The translations under genes were made by a program, and so were the position numbers. Of a DNA stretch of 64,000 nt, positions 19,426 through 28,854 are shown piece after piece. Position 1 is the stretch's first letter. Each line of letters begins with the position of its first letter. This DNA comes from Acidobacteria bacterium RIFCSPLOWO2_12_FULL_66_21. Its GTDB lineage: Bacteria; Acidobacteriota; Vicinamibacteria; Vicinamibacterales; 2-12-FULL-66-21. Location of the stretch: assembly GCA_001767455.1 (NCBI GenBank), contig MELC01000080.1, forward strand, positions 20,860 to 84,859, in the 5' to 3' direction. Under the pieces are notes generated by a model, which was given only the letters and a program-made list of their open reading frames with translations, was not told the origin of the DNA and ran no database searches.

Positions 19426-20625
19426 TCATCGCGGAATGGTGACAATACGTCTGTAGCGAATGGTCGCGCCTTTTTGTTTCACCGCCACGCGAATGAAGTG
19501 GTCCTTTCCGTCGTGATCCTCCGGCTCAGCCCGGACGGCCAGCACATAAGCGGCTGACGTCTCGCGGAGTGCACGGTCGACAAACGGATCGGAGTCCACT
19601 TCGACCTGAAAGAAGCCCCCGCCGCCGCTGTCAGCGAACTTTTCGAGTCCGTAGCCGAACAGGGAGATGTCGTCGAAGATCGAGGAGTTCTTCTTCCCGT
19701 ACTCTGGTGAAAAGTACCTGAGGAAGTGGATGTTCATGTAGAGGACATACAGATTGACGTTCGCCGCCGCGGCGCGGCGCCCGATGCGGGTGGTCTCGGC
19801 GTCGAGAGCCAACCTGCCGCCCGATCGATTTGACATGGGGAGACCAGCGCTGATCAGCATGAGCGTCTTGCGCCCCGGCAGCGGCGTCATCGCGTCCAGG
19901 ACTCCGTCGATGCCGGCAACCGCCAGTATGGCCTGTTGTTCGAGGATATCAGCGATGGCGCCGCCTTCCTGCATCACCTGCTGGGGGCAGACCGGATCGA
20001 GACGATCCTTGCACTCGCGGCCGATGATCTCCTTCGTCGTGACGGATTCTCGCGACTTCAGGACGACCGCATCGGCCGCCGACAGATTGAACCGGGACGA
20101 GAGCGCCTCGACGCGAAGACCGGAAACGCTCTCGAGTGCCTCACGGACGGGGCTGCGATCGCGCGTCGGCGCGATTTCTATCGATCCCGGAAACGCGATC
20201 AGTCCCAGATAGTCCTCCGGGGCGACGCGATCGACCACGCGTGTCGCGGCCTCTCGCGCGGAGGCACGCGCCGAAGACGGAAAGCTCGCCTGATCGATCG
20301 CGAGCACGATGATGCGTCCGTTCCTGGCTTGCGGGGATTCTGGCCGGATCGCTCGTCGGCCAACGTCCGAAGATGATTCGGTGGCTCGCGAGAACTCGGC
20401 CGACACAACAGGGCGGCGCCGACCGTCGATGAAGACTTCGAACTGGTCGGCCTTCAGGCCCTGGATGGGGGTGCCGTCCTTTGCCACGACCTGCGTGTCG
20501 ATCAGGACGATCTCGGTTGACGTGCGAAAGGTCGGCGGCTGCTGGGAAGGATTCTGACGAACAGCGGCGACGATCGCGGGGAGTATCGCCAGCCCAAGCG
20601 CCGTCGCACCGACGATCTTCGTCAT
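19426..20625 (-). CDS. VWFA-related Acidobacterial domain protein
   Basis: Starting at ATG 20625 this is a 399-residue exported protein: signal peptide (GATALGLAILPAIVAAV), family-specific N-terminus (VLIDTQVVAKDGTPIQGL, then ADQFEVFIDG), and a VWA-like region with IIVLAIDQASF instead of the classical DxSxS motif. A GGAGGG precedes the start by 14 nt; an alternative in-frame ATG at 20646 lies closer to the upstream gene. The upstream gene 20653-21540 ends 27 nt before, so the two look like an operon. Function unknown; exported. Confidence 0.8.
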   Translation of the reverse strand: MTKIVGATALGLAILPAIVAAVRQNPSQQPPTFRTSTEIVLIDTQVVAKDGTPIQGLKADQFEVFIDGRRRPVVSAEFSRATESSSDVGRRAIRPESPQARNGRIIVLAIDQASFPSSARASAREAATRVVDRVAPEDYLGLIAFPGSIEIAPTRDRSPVREALESVSGLRVEALSSRFNLSAADAVVLKSRESVTTKEIIGRECKDRLDPVCPQQVMQEGGAIADILEQQAILAVAGIDGVLDAMTPLPGRKTLMLISAGLPMSNRSGGRLALDAETTRIGRRAAAANVNLYVLYMNIHFLRYFSPEYGKKNSSIFDDISLFGYGLEKFADSGGGGFFQVEVDSDPFVDRALRETSAAYVLAVRAEPEDHDGKDHFIRVAVKQKGATIRYRRIVTIPR

Positions 20626-20652
20626 GCTCGCCCAACCCTCCGCCATTACCAA

Positions 20653-21540
20653 TCAGCGGATGATGATCTTCGTGTTGACCGAGAATCTCTTGAAATCGGT
20701 ATATGTGGCGTCGCCCTCTAGAACGGTCGTACTGCCCCGAGACTTGCCCGTCAGTTCGACGTCGAGTGCGCCAGTCGTTTGGGACCCCTGCGCCTCGTAC
20801 GACTCCCTCATATGGGTCGGGACCCACAGCGAAAGTTCCTCCTGCCTGGCGTAACTCGTCGTGAGCACGCCCGCAACGCCCAGGGAACTGATTCTGAGTT
20901 CTGTCCGCACGATCGTCCCGGTTTCTGGCACGACCCAAAAACGTCCGGCCGCCGCTGCATTGTCTTTCGTGACGATCATCCGCGGCGTCGCCGTTTCCTC
21001 AAACCAGAGTTCGAGTGTCTCGAGGCCTTCAATCGCGCGGGCGTCGCCAAGCCGGAAAACCGAGCGCGACTGGTTCTCCACACGGATGAAGTCCAGCGCC
21101 TGTGTTGGCGTATTCAATGTGCGCGTGATCGGACCCAGATTGTACCGGGCGCCTTCGTCCACGATGCGCTTCGCTTGCAGTCCCAGGTTGGACGTCGGCT
21201 TCATGAACAGCGCCGCCAGGCGGTCCCCCCGGTCGGCGAGCGCGTTGCCATCGACTTCGTGCACATCTCGAAACAGGACCCACGCCGCGTCGTCCAAGGC
21301 AACCAGCGCGACTTCCGATCGAAGGTCTCGCGTATCCAACCGACCCTCGACACGAGCGCGCTGCACGTAGTGCTCTCGAGACAGCACCGCCGAAAACGAT
21401 TGTTCGTACTCGTGAACGTAGCGGCCAGCAGATTTGAGGAGATCCGCCAGCCGATCTTCGCGTTGCGCAGTCGGCTGACCGGCAGACGCCGCTGCAAGGC
21501 CGGCGCAGGCGATCGCAGGCAATCGGCAGAACAACGCCAT
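20653..21540 (-). CDS. Exported protein of unknown function, upstream of a VWFA protein
   Basis: A 295-residue protein with a signal peptide (residues 1-22) and a beta-rich body. Features such as SFSAVLSREHYVQR, then an ALADRGDRLAALF segment and a terminal EGDATYTDFKRFSV, recur in Acidobacteriota proteins that accompany VWFA-domain genes. The fold may resemble outer-membrane lipoprotein carrier-type beta sheets but I cannot assign a family. AGGAG lies 8 nt upstream of the ATG. It is the first gene of a two-gene unit with the VWFA protein. Confidence 0.7.
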   Translation of the reverse strand: MALFCRLPAIACAGLAAASAGQPTAQREDRLADLLKSAGRYVHEYEQSFSAVLSREHYVQRARVEGRLDTRDLRSEVALVALDDAAWVLFRDVHEVDGNALADRGDRLAALFMKPTSNLGLQAKRIVDEGARYNLGPITRTLNTPTQALDFIRVENQSRSVFRLGDARAIEGLETLELWFEETATPRMIVTKDNAAAAGRFWVVPETGTIVRTELRISSLGVAGVLTTSYARQEELSLWVPTHMRESYEAQGSQTTGALDVELTGKSRGSTTVLEGDATYTDFKRFSVNTKIIIR

Positions 21541-21720
21541 GTACCGGCTCCTGATGAACGCGCGCGGTGCCAGCGGGTCGTGGACCGAGACGGTTTAGCA
21601 CACTAACTGCTGGGGTTCAATGCGCGCGTTCGTGTGGGTAGTAGACGCGGGGCTGACGCACATCCAGTCCTGCCAAGCCGACTGTCACGATCAACAGACG
21701 GGTCGCGAACCCTGCGTGAG

Positions 21721-22518
21721 TCACCATGACTTAACGTCAACCCGATCAACTGCCAAGTTCGGGTTGCTGAATGAGAGGCGAACTTCCATTCCCCCGGTCG
21801 GCAGCCGCCGTATCTGCGTGGGCCGCACAGCGCGGGCTGGCTCTTCCCCCGTTGCTGTTTGCGAGACCAACAGTGAAACGTCCAAGGGTTTGTGGACTAT
21901 TCGGCTGACTCGCCCATTGGGCAGGAATTCTGCCGCTACGACGGCGACTTTCCCGTCAGCATAATCGACGAACGCGAGCACACCCGTTGCGACTCAGACA
22001 AGGTCGGACTGCCGGGCGTGTCTTGCATTGTCCTGTGGATAGAACTGTTGCCCCGGGGTGTCGCCGTCTACGTCACCTTCTGTGACGTCATAGATGCTGT
22101 ACCGCGTGACCGGATGGAGTTCACCTCTCGGCATGAGGTGCTGATAGGCGATCAAGCGACCATCCTTCGATACCGCTGCCGTATCCGCCAGGAACGGCCG
22201 CGTCGTGTTGCCCTGGTGGTCGGCGACAATGACAATGACGCCGTTGTTCGTATCCCCGATTATCACGGCGCGTCGCTTGCCGGCGACAGGCCGCACCTCG
22301 AGCGGCCGAATCACGCGTGAATCGAGAACCGACTCATGCGATGTCTGAGTGTCGGGGTCTGTGACGGTCGCCACCCAAACGCGCCCTTTCGGCCCTATGC
22401 GCGACGCGATCTTGATATCGATGGCCATTGGTTGCTGCGCCGCCCCGATTGGTACATCTGCAGCGCTGATAGCAGCCACAAAGGCGACCCCCACGAGCGT
22501 TATGTGTTGTTTTCGCAT
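21721..22518 (-). pseudogene. Exported protein of unknown function interrupted by an in-frame TGA
   Basis: From ATG 22518 (AGAGGTG just upstream) the frame encodes a signal peptide (ITLVGVAFVAAISAA) and a beta-rich exported protein, then meets TGA at 21994-21996. The same frame continues without a shift to 21721 (VATGVLAFVDYADGK onward), giving about 265 codons in all. A single CGA-to-TGA change would explain it. Sequencing error, a real nonsense mutation, or two separate genes (the second from GTG 21981) are all possible; recoding is unlikely because no selenocysteine context is evident. Confidence 0.6.
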
Positions 22519-22539
22519 TGAGCACCTCTTAGCCGTCGT

Positions 22540-22561
22540 GGTAGTGGGTCGATCCACTACC
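22540..22561 (-). terminator. Hairpin overlapping the stop of the GT87 gene
   Basis: GGTAGTGG (22540-22547) pairs with CCACTACC (22554-22561) across 6 nt. On the minus strand the TAG stop of the glycosyltransferase gene lies inside the first arm. There is no T run. Confidence 0.4.
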
Positions 22562-23861
22562 GTTCGTGTGAACCTGTCGTCTCCGGCCGGGCGTCTTCAC
22601 GTCCGCGCCGTCCGCGCCACGCAAGTGACGCGGCGATCGCCGCGACGACGATGGCGTATTCAGCGATCATCACCCCGGCGGGCACCCTCCACCGTCCACC
22701 GTGCCGCGATAGTTCCCAGACTGTGTAGACAGGCAGCGCGCTGAAGGTCCACGCGATGAGCGGCGCGGCCGCCGCGGTGAACAGGAACGGCGTGAAGTAG
22801 AGCAGGTACCATGGATAGATCACCGGCGCCCAGGCCAGCGCGATCGCCATCGGCCAGGCCCACGCGGCCGGCTCGCTGACGGGCCACTTCCACCTGGCCC
22901 ACGCCGCCACCAGCAGCCCCAGCACAACCGCGACGGCCGCCGCGGCAGATGGGGAGCTCAGCCCGGCGATCGCCCTGAACAGCGGTCCGTTGAACCTGAT
23001 GTGCTGCACGACGTTCGGGACCGCGCCGAGCGGCACGCCCGAGCCCTCGCGGAATGGCGCGTAAAGCAGCGCGAACACGACAGCCGCCACCAAGGCATCG
23101 CGCGGACGCACGCGTTTCCAGAACAGCGGCAGCAGCACGATCGGCAGCAGCTTGGTCGCGACGGCCAGCACGAAGGCGAGCGAGGCGAGCAGCGTCCGCC
23201 GCCGAGTCAGCCAGAAGGCCGACGCGACGATCCACAGCGCGCCGAGCGCGTCGATGTGACCGCTGTGCGCCACCTCGAGCACGACGAGCGGGTTCCACGC
23301 GTACGCGAGGGCCAGCCATTCGTTCCGGCCTGTGACGACCAGCCAGCGCCAGAGGACGAGAATCGTCAGGAGATCGCAGCCAACCAGCGCGAGCTTCATC
23401 GCCCGCGACGAGTCGTGAATCGTGACGACCAGCCGGAAAAACAACTGCGCGCCGGGCGGATAGGGCGTGTGCGCCCGCCCGCTTGGCATTTGGCTTGTTT
23501 CATGCGTGTGAGTGGCTGTCATGGCCGGGTCCGCCGGGACGACGGTGTAGGGGTTGTAGCCCAGCCGTTGGACGCGTCCGTCCCACAGGTACCGCACCAT
23601 GTCGTTGTCGGCATTGACGCGGGGCGCCGCGAGCGGAACGCGGAACGCGACGGCCAGCGCAAGGGCGGCGAGCAACAGCCGCCTGGATGCGGTCGGTACG
23701 TTCCAGACGCGGACAAGGATTACGACGTACGCGGCGCCGACGAGCGCCGCGAGGGCGAAGAAGAGGGGCGAGCCGAGGGGAGTCTGCGTGACCGCCAGCG
23801 CGATCGTGGAGGCCAGGAACAGCGCGCCGGTCGAGACGACGTAGATGGACAACGATTTCAT
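22557..23861 (-). CDS. GT87-type polyprenyl-phosphate-mannose-dependent glycosyltransferase
   Basis: A 434-residue integral membrane protein with about 10-12 helices. The first periplasmic loop carries the acidic motif NADNDMVRYLWDGRVQ, typical of GT-C fold enzymes, followed by GYNPY and YPPGAQLFFR. GT87/DUF2029 members use polyprenyl-phosphate mannose to extend glycans on the outer face of the membrane. It is divergent from the beta-barrel gene, with starts only 24 nt apart, so the two share a promoter region. Acceptor unknown. Confidence 0.8.
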   Translation of the reverse strand: MKSLSIYVVSTGALFLASTIALAVTQTPLGSPLFFALAALVGAAYVVILVRVWNVPTASRRLLLAALALAVAFRVPLAAPRVNADNDMVRYLWDGRVQRLGYNPYTVVPADPAMTATHTHETSQMPSGRAHTPYPPGAQLFFRLVVTIHDSSRAMKLALVGCDLLTILVLWRWLVVTGRNEWLALAYAWNPLVVLEVAHSGHIDALGALWIVASAFWLTRRRTLLASLAFVLAVATKLLPIVLLPLFWKRVRPRDALVAAVVFALLYAPFREGSGVPLGAVPNVVQHIRFNGPLFRAIAGLSSPSAAAAVAVVLGLLVAAWARWKWPVSEPAAWAWPMAIALAWAPVIYPWYLLYFTPFLFTAAAAPLIAWTFSALPVYTVWELSRHGGRWRVPAGVMIAEYAIVVAAIAASLAWRGRRGREDARPETTGSHER

Positions 23862-23885
23862 GAATATGCGATCGGGAGATTATAA

Positions 23886-25061
23886 GTGAGGTCGTCCACC
23901 GGACGCGTGAGCTCGATTTTCGTCGCCGCCCTGATCGTCGCGGGCTCCGCGGCCGCTCAGGAGCGACCGCAGCCCTCCGACGAGCAGAGGCAGCGGGAGA
24001 ACGTGACGGCGCCACCCGAAGAGCCCGGCTGGTTCGAGCGCAGGATCCGATCGTTGAGCAAGCCGTCGGGCAGCCGTACAGGGTTCTTTGTCGCGTTCGG
24101 CGGGATCAAGACCGGCTCGGGCGTCGCGCTCGGGCCCGGCTTCCGCCTCGTGAGCCCCAGCGGAGCGATGCTCGAGTCGAAGGCGGGCTACTCCGTGCGC
24201 AACTTCAAGCTCGCGCAGGTCGCCGTCACGTCACGGCCGCTCGGTCCGCATGCGCTGACCTTCGGCGCCAGGGCCCGCTGGCAGGATGCGCCGCTGCTCC
24301 CGGTCCACGCCCTCGGAAACGTGTCCGACCGCACGCGGGGAGACTACGCCGAAAGGAAGACCGAAGCGAGCATCAATGCGTCGATGGACCCGTGGCGGTT
24401 GAGGCTGGACGCATCAGCCGGCTTCGAGCGTTTCGATACCGGGCCGTCGCATTCCAGGAACCCGCCGCTCGACGCTGTCTTCCCCAATATCCCCGGGTTG
24501 TACGCGAATCCGGATTACCTGCACGGAGCCGCAGGCCTTGCCTTCGACACGCGCGACGGGGAGAGTTACGCGCGTCGCGGATCGCGCCTGGGCGTGTCGC
24601 TGCACCGGTACCACCAGCAGAACGCCGGCTCGTTGTCGTTCGATCGCGCCGATCTGGAGGGCGAGCGATACCTGCCGTTCGACCGGCTGCACGCGGTGGT
24701 GTTCCTCGGCGCGCGCGCCTCGTTCACGTCTCCGCGGCCCGGAAACGGCGTGCCGTTCTTCCTGATGCCGACGCTCGGCGGCGGCAGCGCGCTGCGGGGC
24801 TACAGCAACTATCGATTCCGCGATCGGCACGCGCTGCTGTTGACGGGCGAGTACCGATGGCTCGCCGGCCGCTCCATCGACGTCGCCGTGTTCTACGACG
24901 CAGGGAAAGTGGCCGCCACGCGCGCGGGCCTGAATCTGCGCGGGCTCCATCGCGACGTTGGCGTCGGCGTGCGGCTGCACGGCGCGAAGACGACGGCCCT
25001 CCGGCTCGAGGTGGCGCGCGGCACGGAGGGGCTGCGGGTGGTTCTCGCCTTCGGGAAATAG
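23886..25061 (+). CDS. Omp85/BamA-type outer-membrane beta-barrel protein without POTRA domains
   Basis: A 391-residue protein with a signal peptide (residues 1-24) and alternating amphipathic strands. Near the C-terminus the sequence GGGSALRGYSNYRFRDRHAL matches the conserved surface-antigen (D15) barrel segment. There is no room for POTRA domains, so this is a short barrel-only relative rather than BamA itself; passive transport or envelope protein secretion is possible. The start is GTG, 24 nt from the divergent glycosyltransferase. The TAG stop begins a large array of 7-bp repeats. Confidence 0.75.
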   Translation: MRSSTGRVSSIFVAALIVAGSAAAQERPQPSDEQRQRENVTAPPEEPGWFERRIRSLSKPSGSRTGFFVAFGGIKTGSGVALGPGFRLVSPSGAMLESKAGYSVRNFKLAQVAVTSRPLGPHALTFGARARWQDAPLLPVHALGNVSDRTRGDYAERKTEASINASMDPWRLRLDASAGFERFDTGPSHSRNPPLDAVFPNIPGLYANPDYLHGAAGLAFDTRDGESYARRGSRLGVSLHRYHQQNAGSLSFDRADLEGERYLPFDRLHAVVFLGARASFTSPRPGNGVPFFLMPTLGGGSALRGYSNYRFRDRHALLLTGEYRWLAGRSIDVAVFYDAGKVAATRAGLNLRGLHRDVGVGVRLHGAKTTALRLEVARGTEGLRVVLAFGK

Positions 25062-25286
25062 CAGGCAGCGGGCGGCAGGCGGCAGGCAGTGGATCACACT
25101 GCGAAAAGCAGGCAGCTGGCAGCTGGCAGCAGGCAGTGGATCACACTGCGAAAAGCAGGCAGTAGGCAGCAGGCAGTAGGCAGGAAAACAGCAGGCAGCT
25201 GGCAGCAGACAGTGAGCCGCGCTGTCCAGCTGTTTCAGCGTGTCAGCGTGATTCACTGCCAGCTGCGTGCTGCCCGCTGCCAGCTA
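25059..25286. repeat. Large 7-bp repeat region between two convergent genes, stop codons at both ends
   Basis: Units CAGCAGG, CAGCTGG, CAGTAGG and CGGCAGG repeat from 25059 to about 25220. A 26-bp segment beginning CAGTGGATCACACTGCG occurs twice unchanged (25087 and 25134). From about 25256 to 25286 the same units appear in opposite orientation. The plus-strand gene ends in TAG(CAGG) at 25059 and the minus-strand gene ends in TAG(CTGG) at 25286, so both stops are part of the repeat. Confidence 0.88.
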
Positions 25287-27206
25287 TCTTGAGGCAGTCG
25301 TCTGCCGCCTCAGCGCCTCGGCCAGTTCCACCAGGCGCACGAACTCGGCGCGATACCCGTCCGGATCCGCGCCACGGAATTTTTGCGCAAGGGCCACGGC
25401 GTCGCTGAAGGTGGCCGATCCGCGATGCTCGGACTTGCGAAGGAGCATGCCGAACTCCGCGACGGCCGCCGCGAACCCGACGTTCGGCGACAGTTCCCCC
25501 GCGCGGTTCTTGAGCGGTACGGAGATCAGCTTGCTCGTGTCGCCGTCCGGCGCCTTGTAGCGGAGCTTGACGGTCATCAGTTCGTCGCGCGCGATCCCGT
25601 CCTGGGGCCGCGGCGCGGGACGCTGGTACTTCAATGGATCGACACCGGGCACGTCGAGCGGCACACCAATCGGCACGATCTCGTAGAGCGCCGTGACGGT
25701 GTGTCCGGCGCCGATCTCCCCGGCGTCCTTGCGATCGTTGTTGAAATCCTCGTTCCGCAGCACGCGGTTCTCGTACCCGATCAGCCGGTAGCCGGCGACG
25801 TTCACGGGATTGAACTCGACCTGGATCTTCACGTCCTTCGCAACCGTCACCAGCGTCGCGCCCGCCTCGTGCACCAGCACTTTGCGCGCCTCGTGCAGCG
25901 AATCGAGGTAGGCATAGTTGCCGTTCCCCTTGTCCGCCAGCTTCTCCATCGTCGAATCCTTGACGTTGCCCGTGCCGACGCCGAGGACCGACAGGAAGAT
26001 GCCGCTTTCGCGCTTCTCCTCGATGAGGCGGGTCAGATCTCCCTGGTTGGTGACGCCGACGTTGAAGTCGCCGTCGGTCGCGAGGATGACGCGGTTGATC
26101 CCCTTCTTGACGAACTGTTCCTGCGCGATCTGATAGGCGAGTGTGATGCCCGCGCCGCCGTTGGTCGAGCCACCGGCCTCGAGCCGCGCGATCGCTTCGT
26201 GGATGCGGTCCTTGCGATCCCCGGTCGTCGACGGCAGCACGACACCGCTCGCGCCCGCGTAGACGACAATCGCGATCCGGTCGCGTTCGGTGAGCGTGTC
26301 CACGAGCATCCGCATCGCGGTTTTCACGAGCGGCAGTTTGTCGGACGGCATCATCGAGCCGGACACATCCAGCAGGAACACGAGATTGCGCGCGGGCATC
26401 GATTCAGTGTCGATGGGTTTCGCCTGGAGCCCGATGAGCGCGAGCTTGTGCTTGCCGTTCCACGGGCACGGTGCCAGCTCGGTCGTGACAGAGAACGGGA
26501 CCGCGCCGGACGGCCGGGGATACTCGAACCGGAAGTAGTTGATCAGCTCTTCGATCCGCACCGCGTCGGGAGGGGGGAGCGCGCCGGTGTTGAGGAACCG
26601 CCGCACGTTGGCGTACGAAGCGGTGTCCACGTCTATCGAGAACGTCGAGAGCGGATCCTGCGTGACCAGCCGGAACGGATTGTCCTCGATGCGATCGTAC
26701 GCTTCGGTATTGAACTGGCCGCCGCGCCGGATTCCCGGGCTGACTGATCCCGGCGGTGGCGGCGGCGGGGGAGCTCCAGCAAGTCCGCCCACAACCCCGC
26801 CGACGACGCCCCCGGCAACCGCCGAGATTCTCCCTCCGACGATCGGACTGGCGTTGCCCACCGTGACCGTCTCGGCCACGCCGGCGATCTGCAGCGTCAG
26901 CGACACCGCGGAGGTGCCTTCACGGACCGTCACGCGCCTGGTGAGTCGAGAGAATCCGGCCAGGGCCGCCGTGAGGTCATACGCCCCGGCAGGGACGTTC
27001 TGGAACGTGAACTCCCCCTTGACGTCCGTGACTGTCGTCAGCGGGCTTCGAGCGCCGTTGGTCGGACTCAGAGTCACGGTGACGCCGGGCAGCACTGCGC
27101 CGGCCGCATCCTTGACCACGCCGGTGAGCGTGCCGGCACCTTTTTGTGCCGAAGGAGAAGCAGCGAGGGCCAGACACACGACAGTAGCAAGCGCGAGGGC
27201 ACGCAT
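25284..27206 (-). CDS. Exported VWA-domain protein with carboxypeptidase-regulatory-like N-terminus (YfbK type)
   Basis: From ATG 27206 (AGGAGGA 6 nt upstream) the protein has 640 residues: signal peptide, a CarboxypepD_reg-like beta domain (TLTGVVKDAAGAVLPGV), a proline/glycine hinge (PPPPPPPG), a VWA N-terminal domain (NPFRLVTQDPLSTFSIDVD), the VWA domain with an intact metal motif DVSGSM, and a C-terminal DUF3520-type region. Bacterial YfbK-like proteins of this layout are cell-surface or periplasmic with unclear function. An upstream in-frame start at 27254 would hide the signal peptide. Confidence 0.88.
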   Translation of the reverse strand: MRALALATVVCLALAASPSAQKGAGTLTGVVKDAAGAVLPGVTVTLSPTNGARSPLTTVTDVKGEFTFQNVPAGAYDLTAALAGFSRLTRRVTVREGTSAVSLTLQIAGVAETVTVGNASPIVGGRISAVAGGVVGGVVGGLAGAPPPPPPPGSVSPGIRRGGQFNTEAYDRIEDNPFRLVTQDPLSTFSIDVDTASYANVRRFLNTGALPPPDAVRIEELINYFRFEYPRPSGAVPFSVTTELAPCPWNGKHKLALIGLQAKPIDTESMPARNLVFLLDVSGSMMPSDKLPLVKTAMRMLVDTLTERDRIAIVVYAGASGVVLPSTTGDRKDRIHEAIARLEAGGSTNGGAGITLAYQIAQEQFVKKGINRVILATDGDFNVGVTNQGDLTRLIEEKRESGIFLSVLGVGTGNVKDSTMEKLADKGNGNYAYLDSLHEARKVLVHEAGATLVTVAKDVKIQVEFNPVNVAGYRLIGYENRVLRNEDFNNDRKDAGEIGAGHTVTALYEIVPIGVPLDVPGVDPLKYQRPAPRPQDGIARDELMTVKLRYKAPDGDTSKLISVPLKNRAGELSPNVGFAAAVAEFGMLLRKSEHRGSATFSDAVALAQKFRGADPDGYRAEFVRLVELAEALRRQTTASR

Positions 27207-27401
27207 GGGGTCCTCCTGGCGGAAAGCACAAACAAGGGTGAAGCCGCCCTTCACTCTTACGTGAGTTTAGACACCGGCAGGCGTGTTTCGGTCGGGCTGG
27301 CCAGGGAACGAGCGCCGCACGTCGTGGCTTCAGAGATCCTCGACGCGGCCGTCATTGGGCTCATCAGTGCCTCGAGGAGGGCAGCCGGAGCGTGATCATC
27401 A

Positions 27402-27608
27402 TCAATTACTCTTGCCGGCCGTGACAGGAATCCCATGTCGCACGAGCATCGCCAGCGCGTCTCGCGAAAGACCCTTGCCGTGCTCGAAGGAGTTCAGATC
27501 CTTTGGCACCGGCGATGGAGCGGTGCCAACGAACCGCGTCTGGAGGAAAACTGCAGGTTTGCTTCCAGTTGCGGGATAGAGCCGGCCGCCTCTCCGCGTC
27601 CCGGCCAC
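27402..27608 (-). CDS. Hypothetical small protein downstream of metB; flanking DNA has nothing recognisable
   Basis: A 68-codon frame starts with GTG 14 nt after the cystathionine-synthase stop on the same strand, so it could be the last member of the SAM-controlled operon. It has no signal, membrane helix or known motif, and third-position G/C is lower than in neighbouring genes. It may be a gene remnant or chance ORF. The stretch 27207-27401 upstream of the VWA gene holds only that gene's leader; I see no other feature there. Confidence 0.3.
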   Translation of the reverse strand: MAGTRRGGRLYPATGSKPAVFLQTRFVGTAPSPVPKDLNSFEHGKGLSRDALAMLVRHGIPVTAGKSN

Positions 27609-27621
27609 ATTGGAACCCCTG

Positions 27622-28806
27622 CTACACGTCCGCGAAGGCGGTGCGGGCTTCGCGCGCGCGCTGCACGGCGTCGAGCCCCGCGACGAGATCCTGGACGAGG
27701 TCCTTCTTGTGCTCGCATCCCGGCGACAGGCGAATCAACATGTCCGAAAGGCCGAGCGATGCGCGGACGTCGGGTGGAACCGACGCATGCGTCATGCGCG
27801 CGGGATGGCAGACGAGGGACTTCACGCCGCCCAGGCTCTCGCCGAGCGCGAAGAACTGTCGCGAGGATACAAAGGACACGACTTCCTCAACGCTGCCGTC
27901 GAGCTCGAACGAGACCATTCCGCCAAACCCGGTCATCTGCCTCGATGCGATGTCGTGGCCCGGGTGATCCGGCAGGCCAGGAAAGTACACGCGCCGGACC
28001 AGCGGATGCGCGTGCAGCGCTGCGGCGATCGCCTGCGCGTTCTCCGCGTGCCGCTGCATGCGCAGCTCGAGCGTCTTCAGCCCTCGAAGCGTGAGCCAGC
28101 AGTCGAATGGAGACGGCACCGCGCCGGTGGCGTTCTGGAGAAACTTGATCGGCTCGAACACGGCCGGGTCCTTCGCCAGCACCGCCCCCTGGACCAGGTC
28201 CGAGTGGCCCGCCAGGTATTTCGTGACGCTGTGCACGACGATGTCGGCGCCGAGTGTGAAGGGCTGCTGGAAGTACGGCGTCGCGAAGGTGTTGTCGACG
28301 ACGAGGAGCGCGCCGCGCGCGTGCGCGGCCCCGGCGATCGCCGCGATGTCGTACACGAGCAGGCGCGGATTGGTGGGCGACTCGATCCACACCAGCTTCG
28401 TGCGATCGGTCAGCGCGCCGGAGAGCGCGGCGGGATCGGCGATATCGATCTGCCGCACCACGCAGCCCTGGGGCTGGAACACGCGGTTCAGGATTCGATA
28501 CGTGCCGCCGTATACGTCGAGCGGCACGACGATCTCGTCTCCCGGCCGCAGGTAGGCCTGCAGCACCGCGTTCTCGGCCGCCAGGCCGGTCGCGAATGCG
28601 GCGGCATGGGGCACGCCCTCCAGATCGGCGAGCACCGCCTCCAGCCGCGCGCGCGTCGGATTGTTCGTGCGCGAGTAGTCGAACCCGCGATGGCATCCCG
28701 GCGCATCCTGCTCGTAGGTCGATGTCTGGAAGATCGGCGCGATCAGCGCACCGGTTCCGGGCTCCGACGGCTGTCCCGCATGAATCGTCCGTGTTGAGAA
28801 TTCCAT
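27622..28806 (-). CDS. metB: Trans-sulfuration PLP enzyme (cystathionine gamma-synthase type)
   Basis: A 394-residue protein of the Cys/Met metabolism PLP family: FDYSRTNNPTRA near residue 42, phosphate-binding and aspartate region VVDNTFATPYFQQP, and the PLP lysine in HSVTKYLAGHSD near residue 205. These enzymes join activated homoserine and cysteine or cleave cystathionine; gamma-synthase, gamma-lyase and sulfhydrylase cannot be separated by motif alone. Its place behind hom and aspartokinase, under a SAM riboswitch, favours cystathionine gamma-synthase or direct sulfhydrylation for methionine synthesis. Confidence 0.82.
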   Translation of the reverse strand: MEFSTRTIHAGQPSEPGTGALIAPIFQTSTYEQDAPGCHRGFDYSRTNNPTRARLEAVLADLEGVPHAAAFATGLAAENAVLQAYLRPGDEIVVPLDVYGGTYRILNRVFQPQGCVVRQIDIADPAALSGALTDRTKLVWIESPTNPRLLVYDIAAIAGAAHARGALLVVDNTFATPYFQQPFTLGADIVVHSVTKYLAGHSDLVQGAVLAKDPAVFEPIKFLQNATGAVPSPFDCWLTLRGLKTLELRMQRHAENAQAIAAALHAHPLVRRVYFPGLPDHPGHDIASRQMTGFGGMVSFELDGSVEEVVSFVSSRQFFALGESLGGVKSLVCHPARMTHASVPPDVRASLGLSDMLIRLSPGCEHKKDLVQDLVAGLDAVQRAREARTAFADV

Positions 28807-28819
28807 GTCGTGTCTCCAG

Positions 28820-28837
28820 GCAGCCCTGAAGGGCTGC
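28820..28837. repeat. CCTGAAGG-core palindrome inside the methionine operon
   Basis: Perfect 18-bp palindrome GCAGCCCTGAAGGGCTGC in the 48-nt gap between aspartokinase and metB, same family as 13687, 18210 and 19344. In the transcript it would form a strong hairpin just before the metB start. Confidence 0.88.
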
Positions 28838-28854
28838 GCTACTGCGTGGTTTTG

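Noticed and set aside
21994-21996. In-frame TGA as a selenocysteine codon
   Set aside because: No downstream hairpin typical of a bacterial SECIS and the protein is not a known selenoprotein type; nonsense change or error is simpler.
25087-25160. Two identical 26-bp segments separated by short repeats, suggestive of a mini CRISPR array
   Set aside because: Only two copies, spacing made of 7-bp repeat units rather than unique spacers, and no cas genes nearby.
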